Position numbers and translations under genes: made by a program. This document shows positions 25,254 through 37,287 of a stretch of DNA of 64,000 nt, piece by piece (positions within the stretch are counted from its first letter, which is position 1; each line of letters begins with the position of its first letter). Source of the DNA: Spongilla lacustris (Eukaryota; Porifera; Demospongiae; Spongillida; Spongillidae); the NCBI GenBank assembly GCA_949361645.1, contig OX442417.1:14497954-14561953 (forward strand), read 5' to 3'. Under the pieces are notes generated by a model, which saw only the letters and a program-made list of their open reading frames with translations, searched no databases and was not told where the DNA came from.

Positions 25254-25422
25254 CTGCGTACCCTCCAAATGCCCTAAAACTTGCGTACCTTTGAGTATTC
25301 CATCTGCGGGCGAAGAGACTGACGATTCTGATGGAGTTAGTTCGTTAGAGGAGGTCTCCACTGATGACTACGAACCACCAGAGTGCGCAGATGCCTGCCA
25401 GGAAGATCGTGAAGGCAATTCT
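25254..25422 (+). other. Acidic exon-like open frame in the piggyBac-like element
   Basis: The frame reads ETDCVPSKCPKTCVPLSIPS, then an acidic run (GEETDDSDGVSSLEEVSTDD), and reaches a potential donor AAAG|GTAGGC near 25430. Acidic, Asp/Ser-rich N-termini are usual in piggyBac transposases, so this may be a remnant of one. That is inference from composition and position only. Confidence 0.3.
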
Positions 25423-26280
25423 ATAAAGGTAGGCGATCGCTAAACTCTGTCGATCCAAGAAGCACAGAGGATATTGTGACTGTTAAGCCTCATCTGAACT
25501 GGCAATTGTCTTCCAAAGGCAGATTAGAAGTGTTTTTGTCTAATTTGAGGAATGGAACATAGCACTCAGGCCAGCTATATCTCCGCCTAGACAGATTTTG
25601 AGATGTTTGAATAAGTAATTGGTAGAACCCTCAGAACCTGCCCACTGCCCAATACTATTAATAGTACATGGCTCAGATTATGGAATGGGTAGGTGACAGT
25701 GATGGAGTTTGTGGTAAGGCTTATTTCTTTTGCAAAAATTGTTCCTGTTTAGGAAAAAAAAAAGTAACTTTGTTTTGTAGGCCTATGTGTGGAAGACAGT
25801 GTGCTGCCAAACATGCATTGCAGTTTAAGCTTTGAGGGAACAGTGAAGTGACTGGTTCAATAAGCCACTGGTAGATTGTTTTATAAAACACTGTCTATAT
25901 GTGATTACTTGCACATATATGGCAACATAGATAAAAATGTCATGAATCAATGGCACAAGGAGATCATAAAGTACATGACAGTCATGTGGTGATACCAGTT
26001 TTCATGCCACGAACTTCAATTACAGGGTCTTAAATGTAAAGAAGTCAATTTTCGGTATTCCTGTATCAATAAAACAAAATAAAAGGTGATGAAAGGAAAG
26101 GTCACCTTTCTCACCTTTTTATGTAGATGTTGTGCAGTGATGATATGTGTAATATGGAAAGTTTCAGGTACGGAACAGGTCCCAAACCTCAAATAAATTG
26201 CTACTAGTTATAAAAAGCAGCAAAATTTTTCTAGAATAATATTGCGACATGCCAAAATTCAACACATAATTTTCATTTAA

Positions 26281-26912
26281 CTCTTTGACCGCCAAGTGCA
26301 TATATATATACTAAAAATTAATTCGCGTTTACCGCCAAGTGCATATATATATGCACACATATAGAAAACCAGTCTGTGTCGCACGGTTACACGCTCCGTG
26401 TACCAATAAGCCTTAGTGGCATAGAGCTATGACCGGAGCGTTGGTTTTTAATGGAAAGGAAAGCGGGAACGAACAGCTGCAGGTGTACACGTAATGGCGT
26501 CTCTATCGTCACCAGCAGCTTCGAATTAGCACCCGCCTTTTCTACTAAAACATAGGCGAGCGAAGCTTTTTAAAACGTCTGGACGTTAGATATAACAACA
26601 AGGGATAGAACTATGGTGTTTTTATCGACTGCTTCGTAGTATGCGCAATATACGGCTTCGAATTCCTGCCCGCTTCGCTCCACCTAAATCGGGTCTTGTT
26701 AGCTGCCGATTGTTTTCAAGCTAGTACACCATATATCATAACAAACATCATAAAACACTCTTCTATCATAGATAGTATCTTTTTAAGGAGGCTAACCGCG
26801 AGATTCTTCGAGAACAGCGACTACTAAGCAACGGCCGTACGGGTAGCCATAATTAAAAACATTACTGGCAAATAATCAATTAACTACGTTATCCGTCTTG
26901 ACTGTCAAAGAG
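26281..26912. mobile_element. Nested 632-bp TTAA-flanked element (piggyBac-type MITE)
   Basis: The ends CTCTTTGACCGCCAAG and CTTGACTGTCAAAGAG are inverted (14 of 16 match) with TTAA on both sides (26277-26280 and 26913-26916). Two copies of ACCGCCAAGTGCATATATATA sit at the left end. There is no coding frame. It differs in terminal sequence from the surrounding element, so it is a second, younger insertion. Confidence 0.85.
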
Positions 26913-28145
26913 TTAAAATGTAAGACTGTAGAGACTAAACACACCACATTACAAATATCTTGGACCAATTATTGAACCATACTTTCGATAAAATCTTCAA
27001 TTGAACATTGTTAGAATAATAAGATAACGAAGCTTCAATATTTCTGGCTCAGATAATTGCTAGGCTTGCGATCCACAAGTCTCTGCCAAAGGCACAGATA
27101 TCTTTTGAGCTTTTCGCAAGCTTGAGCATTTGCCTAACAAGAGCGAATGCCAGAGCCATCCTCCGTAGAATCCCATCTTAACTGTAGTGTGTTTATATAT
27201 AGCAAGTGTTGTGTGTATGAGCTTATATTATATATTGTTAGAATATGAAATAATTTAATGAAAATTTGTCCTGTATACAGGCAAAAGTGTCCTGTATACA
27301 GGACAAAAGTTTGAGTGAATTGGGGTTAAATGATTGATGTGTTTTTTATAACTAAGGTTGAAGGTACAAACTTAAATATTGGAAAGATTGCTGTTCAAGA
27401 GAGCTAGAGATGTTGTGAGCCACTTAGCTAAGTTCTTAGGACATTGTGCTAAGTATTAGTATCCACAGCAAAATTATTGTACATGCTTTGAAGGTACGAA
27501 AACCTGTGTTAAATCTGGGTGTGATTTTATTAAAAGAGCTTATATCTGTGTGTGTTATAGTGTTACAAATAGTAAAAGTAAGGTTAGATGTAGTCTCTGT
27601 TTAACAATACACCTGTAGGTTTGGAGAAGATTCCAATTTTAAAGATGGCATCCATTAATGTAATCTGAACAATTTGTGCATATTGTTGAGTGTGTGCTTA
27701 GAAAAACTCTGTGTTCTATTAAGGTGTATTTTCATTTAAAATGTTGTGAGATTAGTGCTGTGTCACTTTGTGTCTTTAAAAGTAAGGTTAGTAGTAGTAA
27801 TTATAACTGTAGGTTGTGTTTTTAAAAATTGTTACTTGCATTATGATTGTTGTTGCTTGTGTATGGGTAGGCTCTCGTTTTATGGAGACACCTGTTGTGT
27901 GTTTAAAGCATGAACTAATGTTGCAAGCCGCATGTAGATTTCTAATGCATCATGTTGTGAGACTCCGTCTTAAATTAGGTTTAGTGTGCTAAAGTATGGG
28001 TAGACACAGGACTCATAACTTTGTTGTTATGTGTGATTTTGCTTGCTTTCAACATGTATGAACTATATGTACATGTCTAGAAGCTCAAAACTTACATCTT
28101 CAATGAAAGCACACCCTCATTCAGGGCCATAGCCAGACTTTCAAA

Positions 28146-28189
28146 GCGGGGGGGGGGGGGGGGGGGGGCATTCCGCCAATCCAACCAGT

Positions 28190-28220
<31 letters not shown>
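28146..28220. repeat. Paired poly-G runs at the strand-switch point of the repeat array
   Basis: Two long G runs, 28146-28168 and 28190-28219, separated by about 21 bp, lie where the array changes strand. Such runs can form G-quadruplexes and are also error-prone in sequencing. Confidence 0.85.
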
Positions 28221-28319
28221 CCACTTACGGGTCAATTGAAAAGGTGGATGAGTGTTGTCCTGACCAATTACAGACACATTCAATAAATGATACCTATCGT
28301 TATTAATTTATTATGATCA

Positions 28320-31300
28320 TGGGTGACCTTCAATACAGGGTGGGGGGTGGGAGGGGGGTCATTCTATCCCATCAAATACAGTCCTGTCACCTGTCATTTA
28401 AATACAGTTTTTTGAAGCACCTTCAAAAGAATGAACAAACAGTCATCTTGTGTGATGCTACATTATACTATGAGTTGAAAATTAAAGGACCTGGGACATC
28501 ATCATGCAAGCACACCTCTCTTAAAAACATCAATCTTCCCTATATATTGTGTACATGTATATCTTCAGATGCTGAGACTATAGCTGTAAGCTCTACTGCA
28601 AGAACAAAACATTCAGTGAATTTGAATGGATACCTAACCTTCAGAACTGTACATGTACCTTGCAAACATGTGAACTCATATCAGTAACATCTCTCACAAG
28701 AAGGAACAATGCAAATCAAATTCATATAAACCTTGAATTTATGAATTTAATTAGGCCCTGCATGTTTGTTACATGTACATGTACATGTAAGCTTTTATAC
28801 CCAGTGCACTTCTCTGCACATACACCAATAGGAGAAACCATGCATCTACTCTGATAAACATAACAGGATCCTTGATTCTGCAAAATCCACAGTGGTAGAT
28901 CACATGACAGAATTGTAATGGCTTTTAAAATACCCTGTCAATACCTCAACATGATGCAAAATTATCTTCTATGGAATAATAGCACAATCTGACTTAACAA
29001 CAAAGCAGAGCACACATGAACTTCAATCATCAGCCTTCCAAATTCATTTTATGCAAAGGAAGGAAAAAAACCACACTTGATGTGATATAAGATTTGCCTT
29101 TTAAGTTTTGCCCCCCCCCCCCCCCCCCCCCCCCCTATGTACAGTGTAGTATTAATGATTAATTTATTTGAATTCTTAGACCAGAAGATGCTTCTTTATA
29201 AATGACATCTGTTTTTAAAGTGCTTTGAAAACTTACAGAGCTTTGTTAGTTTCTAAAAATAAAATAAAATTAAAGGATCACTTTGCAAGCTCTATTATGA
29301 TTGGAGAAAAGCAGTAATCATGGACGCAACCAAGATACCGGTGGCTTGTAACATTAGCAAGTATTTTTCTTATACGAAAGCACTCCCTTTTATCATAATA
29401 AGGCTTGTCTGAGTGGTGTATTGAAAAGGAATCCACACATGATTACATGAAACTGATCTGGGATGCCTTCTCTTAAAACAACTTATCCAAAACCTTGCTG
29501 TATGAAACAATAGTCAGAAAGAAACCCTAACATAAAAATTTGTTGATAGTCTACCAACCCACACATAAGCGACAGCACACACTATGATCTATAAGGCTCA
29601 CATCACGATGCAAAGCACACCTTAATTTCTTTAAAACCATGACCTTCCCTAACACCTAAAACCTGAAACAGAGATTACCTTTCAAAGAAACAAGACAAAC
29701 AGCTAAAAGCTCACAATTTATATTTTCAATGAGTACACAACCTTATTTTGAATGCAACACAGTAGTTTTCATAACCCAACACCATGCACAATCATTTTGT
29801 GCAAGGATTACATGTACTTTACTGGATAAGTATCAATAAAAGCACACACTACAAAACAACCCACACAATTTATTTCACTTACAACCTGGAAACTTAATTG
29901 CTACGCGATGCATTCCAAAATGGCAGTTTTCCTATGAAAATCTAGCTGAACGTTTTACACAATTGAGTAAATAAGTACACCATGACATAAAAATATGAGT
30001 CACTTGTAAAAAGAGAGGCTCAATCCATATGTGAACATTATGATATTGAACTAGCTACAAGGCTGAATAACGACCTGATGCAATCACACCTCTACAATGT
30101 TCACGACATGAAACCTGGCTGGAGGCTTGTATGAATCAAAACTGAAATCACATCCTCCCATAATAATAGGATGCGTGGTTCAGAGACTCACACACACACC
30201 CTCATCTAGTTTTCCAAGCACATACACCTCAACAGCATGCACAATATCATTTTGTGTGCAAATACATTACTGGATGGTATGAAATTATAGCACAGCCTCA
30301 GGGATACTGATACTTAGCAGTCAGCCACGGTCAGAATACAGACAGATGGCTCTTATCAAACACCCTTAGCCCCCCAACAATATGTGTGCCGCATGTCTAT
30401 TCTAATTAATGCACATGGGGGATGCTTAAAATACCCTATTCTTAAAATAGAGTAAAATGGCCACCCTCTCTTTAGCAGTACACCAATGTGCAAGTAGAGT
30501 CGGCAGCAACACATGCACAATGTCATGGGAACTTAGATAAATGGCCCACAATGTCCCTCTCTTAAACCAATAATCTTTCCAATAATCTAAAGTTCCTACA
30601 GAATGAATCATTTAACAAGGCTGTTCTAATAAACACCCAGGCTAAAAATAGGGTCACAACAACTGTCAAAGACATGCACCAAACTTTCATTCCAACTTCT
30701 AAAACCTAGGCTTGCAACATTAGTGGATTCTTTTAAATGAAATCACTCCTTGAAATCTCAACAGGAGTCTCCTAAAGCTTAAACCAAGCAACGGCACATA
30801 TTACGATCTGGGAACTACATGTTGCTAACAGCAAGGCTCAAAACATGATGCTCTCTTAAGACGTACAGCTGACTTCCCAAACATTTTAAACCTTACTGGA
30901 GGTCGTAAGCTTTAGAACACCTTAAAAAGTAAAGGGTTGACATGAACAATTAACAATTACACACTATGACCTGGAACTAGCTCACATCACAATGCAAGTA
31001 CAACTCTCTTAAAACAGCAAACTTTTTACTTTTAGTGCAATAACAAACAAAGAAGCCTTTACTATTACATTTTGAATTAAAGCACTCCCTCATTTATATT
31101 TTTCCTAGGAGTCTCTTAAAGCAATGATTCTACCACTAATTCAACACACAATTGCTCACAATGTGGCGAAATAACACCACTCTTAAATCCACACTTGCAA
31201 CATTAAAGCAATTCTTCAAATCCATCTCCTAGAGATGAGAGCCTACCCATGCTCTAAACAACAGCACCATTTGTGATCTGGTAACTAACTATAGACTCAT

Positions 31301-33420
31301 AACTTTATTAAGGATAACTTATCTTAAAAAACAGCCCTCTTCCCATGAAATCAATCCAAAACATAGCTGGCTTGACAAATGAGCTGATGCTCTATAATAA
31401 AAGCATCGGCTCCTAGCATTAAAAATGATGACTCACTTAAATACATGTACGAGAGAGCCCTTCCCTAAATTCGAATCAGCACACAGCACTATAACGTAGG
31501 TGAGCACTGAAAAATGATCAATGGACTCATCTCTACTCAATATCATCTAATGGGTTGCAACATTAGACAGTTAAGCACACCCTCACAAGAAGTAACTCTT
31601 AATGCAGGGAGTCTATATCCAGAAGTAGCAGTTAGCAGACATTATGATGCGGGAGCTATAAAAATAACTTGTTTCAAGCAAACCTGTCCTAAAATCCCAA
31701 CTTAGACCAGGGAACTAAAATGACACCGCTCATAAAATCCAAGCATTGGAAACCTAGCTGATATTTGTAATGAAAGCACTCCCCCAAATCACAGCAGGCT
31801 CATCTGAGTTATCAGATCCATGATGCAAAGCACACCTTTCTTTAATACAGGTATATTTTTAAGCAGAGACTATGTCATTTGTACCTAGAACCATACTTTT
31901 AAGATAAAAGCTTACATCATTATATTTTCAATTAAAGCACACCTCATTTACATACCTCAACAGCATCCAAGTACATAACAAAACAGGAATTTACTCTCCC
32001 CCCCCCCCCCCCCCCAAAAAAAAAACACACACACCACTATGACCTGGGAACGTGCAATAATGATGCATTACTTGAACAGCATGCACAATCATGTTGTGTG
32101 CAAATACACTACTGGATGGTATGAAACTCCCTCAGGAGTACCGATACTCTTAAGACGTGGCACCACAAGTACATCCAACCATCTAAAACCTAGCTGTAAG
32201 CTTGCTACACCACACTGGGAACTACATGTAGCTAACAGCAAGGCCCAAAACATGATGCTCACTTTAAGACATACAGTGATTGTCATCTGCTAAGAAACTC
32301 GTAGCCTCATGAATTGAAATTAAAGCTCAAACTCTCTAATGGCACTATTTCCGCGATATTATCTAAAACATAGCTCGAGGCATTACATATCAGCTGATAC
32401 TCTAAAATGAAAGCATTGGCCCCTAACATAAAAACTTGACTCATTTAAATACTAAAGCCTCTCACTACATACATGTAAGCATCAGTGCACATTATGATCT
32501 GGAAACTAGCTACAACACTACCCGATCCTTACTGGTCAACATTAGACAGTTAAACACATCCTCACATTAAAAAAAAAAACCAGAGAGTCTAATTATGCAA
32601 AGGCCACAGTTAACACGGCTAGAAAGGCTCCAAACATGATGCAAGCACACCTCACCTAAGACAGCTGTCTTCAAAATTCATCTAATCCCAATTTAGGCAC
32701 ACCCTGATCTGGGAACTAGCTAACAGGCTCGCAATGGGATACAGTGACACTGCTCTTAAATCCAATCATCGAAAACCTGTCCGGTGGCTTGTAACATTAG
32801 CTGGCAATTTTTAACAAAAGCACCCCTTCATATCACAACTGTCTGTTTAAAAAGAAGAGAACCATCCATGCATACACAAGCAGCAACAAAAAAAAGATCT
32901 GGGATGAACATTGAAAGTGATACACACCTTCTCTTTAGAAAAACAAATTTTATCTAAAACCGTGCTGGAGGCTTGCAACATTAGCTTTGAGATCGGTGGT
33001 CTACACACTGACACATAATTAAGCAACAGCACACACTATGATCTGGAACTAGGAATAAAGGCTTTTCTTTAAAACTGCAACCTTTGCTATCATCTAAACC
33101 TGCAGGTGTATTTTTAAGCAGAGAGTACCTTTAACCTTAATAACACTCACAGCTAGAAGCTCACGTTGAAAGCACCACCATATTAGATTTACAAAGCAAA
33201 TACCTAGCTTAACAGCATGCACAATTAATCACTTTACTGGATGGAGGCTTGAATGCTCTCTGACCCTTCACATATGTATGACATGAGGCTTTCCTTACAG
33301 TATTAAATGGCACTTCACATAACACAAGAGTATCCTTTAATCCGGCACAGGCAGTACCCATACATAGCATTGGTTTGGCTCCACGGGATCTTAGCTACGT
33401 AGCTAGCTATAAGACTAAGA
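28320..33420. repeat. Degenerate repeat array, AC-rich strand orientation (right arm)
   Basis: Over 5 kb, phrases such as AAAACCTAGCTGGAGGCTTG, GCTTGTAACATTAGC, GCACACACTATGATCTGGGA, AACTAGCTACAAGGCTC, CATGATGCAAAGCACACCT and TCTTAAAACAGC recur in the same order with heavy divergence and indels. GGCTTGYAACATTAG appears at least near 29343, 30712, 32776 and 32971. It is a decayed satellite-like array with no coding potential; the 60-120-residue frames in it are fortuitous. Poly-C (29111-29133, 31999-32015) and poly-A tracts are embedded. Confidence 0.7.
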
Positions 33421-34844
33421 GACAAAATCAGATATGCCCACAAATTACTGTGTGCTGCTTGGGATGCGATGCTGCGCTGTAGGCTATTAGCTCCGAGAGA
33501 GCTGTAATCTTAGATTTGATTTTTGCGTGTGTAAATCACACACGTGTGTATACACGTGTGCGTCTCCGTTTCCTAACTCACAGAATGCATGGCATTGCAT
33601 GTCAAATTCTTGTCAGCCCGTAGTAGTGTCTGTCTGTACGATTGTGCTAATTGGTGCGCACCACATTGGATGTAAACATGTAATTAGCACTTGCTGACTC
33701 GTAACACCCACGTATTGCTTTTTTTTTAACAATCCGCCTCCGAATTGTATCACGTGACTGAGCTGTTTATCAAATCACGATATAAGTCTTGGGACGAGGT
33801 CGTGTGCGCATGCGTACGCATAAAGAAATAAGTAGTGGATCTTAGTTTTAGTTGTGAATGTGGAAAAAATCCAATACTTTGAACGAAGCTTCACAATCGA
33901 TATGTGAACACAAACGAACTTTCAAAATCGGTTAATTTGTTGTGCTTATTAAAATTAATTAGCATGATTAATAATGTATTAATTAAATTGATGTAAAAAA
34001 ATTTGAGGAAACCGACCAACTTGGTTTCAAAATATGAGATTTTTTTCTTCATCCTATCAAAAGTTATTCGCGTTCAAAAGCGTTGCGTTCATTCGTGGAC
34101 ACCAGGATTGGAAACGAATCACGTGCGCCATAGACGTGAGCAATATTAACCCGGGCAGATTTTGTATATCTTGAATTCCACAAGGTAACCAACTACCCTT
34201 TTTTAATCTTAAAAAGCGGCAGCGTATAGATAATCTCATTAGGCGCTGCTAAATTTGGTGTAAAATATATACGGAGAACGAAAATCAGCCATTTTTTTAA
34301 AAAACTTGTGGGGGGAGAATCCACAGATCTAGGCGAGCTGTTATCGTCTTGTTTGGTATATGTACTTCATATAGGCTATTGTGTGCCCATCGCTTTTGTT
34401 TTGGCGCATAGCGTCCTTGTAACCCTCACAGTCACATTTCCTATACCCTGTTTTTACTTTGTGGGAGAGCCACGCCGTTGTGATACGAAGACGACAGGTT
34501 TTGGTAGGCCTACATTAATTTGACAGTGCAGTGTTGGTTGTGTGCCCATCGCAAGTTTTTAAAGGCCAAACATGCTCCATTTGTTTAGTGAATTTCTACA
34601 AAGGTGATGGTTGTAAGAAAATTTTTAAGCGTCGGAACATTGCTTGGGTCAAAAAAGTAAAGGTTGTCCATAAGCAAACTCCTAAGGATTTAGGTGCCAA
34701 AAAGAAGTTTTCCAGTTATGTATAATGCGTGTTTATTGCTTGTATACACGCGTTTTACGTGAATCTTAACATGCTGCTTACACTGGTGGATAACCTGTGG
34801 AAGGAGACTGACTTCCAATCTGGAGTAATTTTGGTTTTCCCCTT
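33421..34844. other. Non-coding region before the nuclease-like gene
   Basis: It contains CACACGTGTGTATACACGTGTG near 33538 (E-box palindromes) and AT-rich stretches. A Lys-rich 64-residue frame at 34531-34725 lacks an ATG start and has no recognised domain; it might be an upstream exon of the nuclease-like gene but I cannot join it. Confidence 0.4.
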
Positions 34845-34954
34845 AGGATGGATCCCTGATTTTCTGTACTACACTATGTATACCTTGGTGGTGCACTCCA
34901 CTAGCACTCATGTGATTTTAATAATATTTTTTTTAATGCAGAAGCAAGAGTAGA

Positions 34955-35407
34955 ATGATTACTTGGGAAGAAGTAGACACTGCTTATAATTTTGAAGACT
35001 ATGTTCTTCAACATCTGAGGAATTCTGTACCATTGAAGAAGGGTGGCTTCGAAGCTGAATCTTATGCTGGAACTTGTATAAAGATTAAAAAAGATAATCG
35101 GCCTGATCAGCAACGTTCACGCTATTGTGTGGATATCAAAGGAGTATATAAGAGGCAGAAATTTGTCATAGATGCCAAGTATTACCTAAGTGGCAGGTAT
35201 ATCAGTGGAGATGATTTGGAAAAGTTGGTTGCAGATAAAAAGAACTATGGAGCTAAAGTGGGATTTTTCCTTATGTTTGGAGCAAAAATTTCAGAAGGTA
35301 TGGAAGACACTGCCGAAGAGAATAACATATTTTGCATTTGGGTTCGTAATGATGATGAAAATCCTACTCACTGGATTGAAAAATTTGCATCAAAGTTTTC
35401 TGGATGA
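34955..35407 (+). CDS. PD-(D/E)xK nuclease-like protein A (150 aa, intronless)
   Basis: A single open frame ends in TGA. The N-terminal helix ITWEEV..FEDYVLQHL is followed by a hypervariable segment (residues 25-53). A core then reads VDIKG (Asp60), 12 residues, and VIDAKYY (Asp73-x-Lys75). Next come a helix LEKLVADKKNY, a strand GFFLMFGA and NNIFCIWV. The order helix-Glu, strand-Asp, strand-Asp-x-Lys, helix, strand is the PD-(D/E)xK/Mrr-type nuclease core, so DNA or RNA cleavage is a reasonable inference; family membership is not proven. The ATG used is an internal Met, because the start codon of the paralogue (58561) reads AAG here. TTTTTTTAATGCAG just upstream looks like a splice acceptor, so a 5' exon may supply the start. 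Confidence 0.7.
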   Translation: MITWEEVDTAYNFEDYVLQHLRNSVPLKKGGFEAESYAGTCIKIKKDNRPDQQRSRYCVDIKGVYKRQKFVIDAKYYLSGRYISGDDLEKLVADKKNYGAKVGFFLMFGAKISEGMEDTAEENNIFCIWVRNDDENPTHWIEKFASKFSG

Positions 35408-35706
35408 CCTTTTATATGTTATTAAATATTACTTTGCGGTTTGGTTATCATTTACTGCAATTTTTTTTTTCTGTAAAAAAAAATCTTTGCCTGGTTCAAT
35501 AACAGCCACCCTGTGCTAGTCTCACATACTGGACAGTATACATTAGAAAATGATTGCCTAATTAATATAGGGACAGTAAATACACCATCGTGGCATACAT
35601 GCATGTACCTTGTGTTATTTGTTTGCTCTGGTCATTTTCCTTGGTTTGATGGTCAAGGTGTTTGAATTGTTGTGTTCAAAACCATAATTAATAAGTCTGT
35701 CAGCAG

Positions 35707-35922
35707 TAATGGGTTATCACTGTCTTAAAGATCTGCTTCTGCAAAGGGGAAGATATTATGGGAAGGTAAGCAATGTGGTAATTATGTGGGGGAGGGGGAG
35801 GAGCTTAATAACATTAATGTGTGATTGCTCTGTGATGCAAGACTGTGGGGATGGGAGCTATGGATGTTTTTTTAAATTTACAGATCTCAGTAAACTGGAC
35901 TATAGTCTTTATAACTCACAAG
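35707..35922 (+). other. Two possible small exons downstream of nuclease-like gene A
   Basis: 35707-35765 (AG before, GTAAGC after; one frame reads CLKDLLLQRGRYYG) and 35884-35922 (CAG before, GTTAGT after). The second segment differs from its copy at 59692-59751 by a 21-nt, frame-preserving insertion, which would be expected of coding sequence. They could belong to the 5' part of the modular gene that follows. No protein evidence. Confidence 0.3.
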
Positions 35923-37287
35923 GTTAGTATGTACTGAAATATATTGCCTCACTTCAAGCCATACCTTTTGTGTGGTAAGGACATGTATTTTTTTATGAAG
36001 TATGAAGGTCAGAGGTGTTTCTTAACCATACATGTAGTATGGCTTATAGTAAGACCTATGGCTTAATATAGTATAGGCATGTGCTTTGCATATTTCAAAG
36101 GGTATAGGTATTGGTTGTCTGGTTCGTTGCTATTGGACAGCAAATCCATTTCAAAATTTTTAGGCAGAGGGCCTAATTTCTACACGTTCAATGAGATTGA
36201 GAGCAGACAGCCATCAACAAGAGACTGCTCCTGGTTTTGATGAAACTAAATGGAGCAATATTTAAGGACCTCTGGATCACCATGTAAAGGGACAACACAT
36301 ACCCTCTCCATATGCACCTGTACAGGCAGGCTACTACTATGCAGAAGACCCATGTGGTGTACCCGTCACAGGGAGCTGAAGATACATAAAGGCTGTATTG
36401 TGTAAGGAAGGTGTATTGAGTGATGAAGTGGTGTGCTGTGTGAAGAGGTGTGTGTTCTTTTGATAGAAAAGTGATCCCTTCATCAGTGTATGATAAAACA
36501 GATCAAGTGTATTCAAGCTGGGATCACTTACAGTGAATGCAGGGGATTTTGTGTGGTCTAATAATTATATTCATTAGTAATGTATAGGAAAATTTGTATT
36601 GTTTTGTGACACAATTGAAACACAGTTTAACAGTCTCCACTAAACCACCACTTTCATTGAAACGTTTGAAGACAAGCACTTTTTTCATTTGCACTGTTTC
36701 TTTTCTTACCATCAAGGGCTTTTTTGCTTGGTTTAGCATCAGTTTTGCACTCACAGTCGCATTCACTGTAGCTGCTACTAGGTGTTATATAAGTATATAA
36801 ACATGTATGGCACTGTAAGTTGTGTCCAATAACTAACCCTTGAGTTGGTGAAGGATTGGGAGCAAAGGAAAGTGTGGGTGAGAAGAGACGAGGAAGAAAG
36901 TGTGAAATGAAGTCAAAAACCAGATGGGAGATGGGAGGAAAGGGTGATATGGCATAATAATGTATGAAGTGCAACAAGATAGGATCTGTAGACACCAGTT
37001 GAGTGAAACAAGGAATTGTTGAAATTATACATTCATAAATATATAAAACTAACATTACATTGTTTAGAACTGCCTGAACTTACTCTGTAATATGGAAAAT
37101 ATGTACAAGTACATAATTGATGTTAGGATATTTTTAAGATGCCCACCTTGCAACATCATGTACATGTACATGTATGTTCTGAATTAAGGCCTTACATGTA
37201 TACATGTGATTAAGGCCTACATATACAGTAGCATACAACATGTACCTTTCACATTAATTATTGATGCTCACCTATCTCTTACCACAG

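Larger units (their letters stand above)
23822..27325. mobile_element. piggyBac-like DNA transposon, 3.5 kb, defective
   Basis: The ends CCCCTATTCACTCAA and TTGAGTGAATTGGGG are inverted (one mismatch) and flanked by TTAA (23818-23821 and 27326-27329), the piggyBac target duplication. Sub-terminal palindromes GTCCCGTATAAAGGAC and GTCCTGTATACAGGAC lie just inside each end. Contents: a 78-residue frame near the left end, an antisense retroelement fragment, an acidic exon-like frame at 25254-25422 and a nested TTAA-flanked element. No complete transposase frame is seen, so it is probably an inactive or cargo-carrying derivative. Confidence 0.8.
23190..28100. repeat. Degenerate repeat array, GT-rich strand orientation (left arm)
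   Basis: The segments 23190-23817 and 27330-28100 contain phrases such as AAGCCTCCAGCTATGTTTTA, GGGTAGGCTCT, GGAGACACCTGTTG, AATGTTGCAAG and ATTAGTGTGT at irregular intervals. Their reverse complements recur throughout 28.3-33.4 kb. The piggyBac-like element at 23822-27325 interrupts this arm. Units are too diverged to give an exact period by eye. Confidence 0.6.
34845..37020. repeat. Segmental duplication, copy A
   Basis: It matches 58460-60799 in the same orientation. The last ~1.4 kb (from 35480) is nearly identical to the other copy: about 4 differences in a 280-bp stretch compared by eye (36001-36280 against 59821-60100). The coding part at 34955-35407 is much more diverged. The block ends where copy A continues ATTCATAAAT and copy B jumps into modular-gene exon sequence. 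Confidence 0.9.

Noticed and set aside
34531..34725. Lys-rich 64-residue frame upstream of nuclease-like gene A
   Set aside because: No ATG at its start, no counterpart upstream of copy B in the part compared, no domain; kept only as a possible exon in the gap note.
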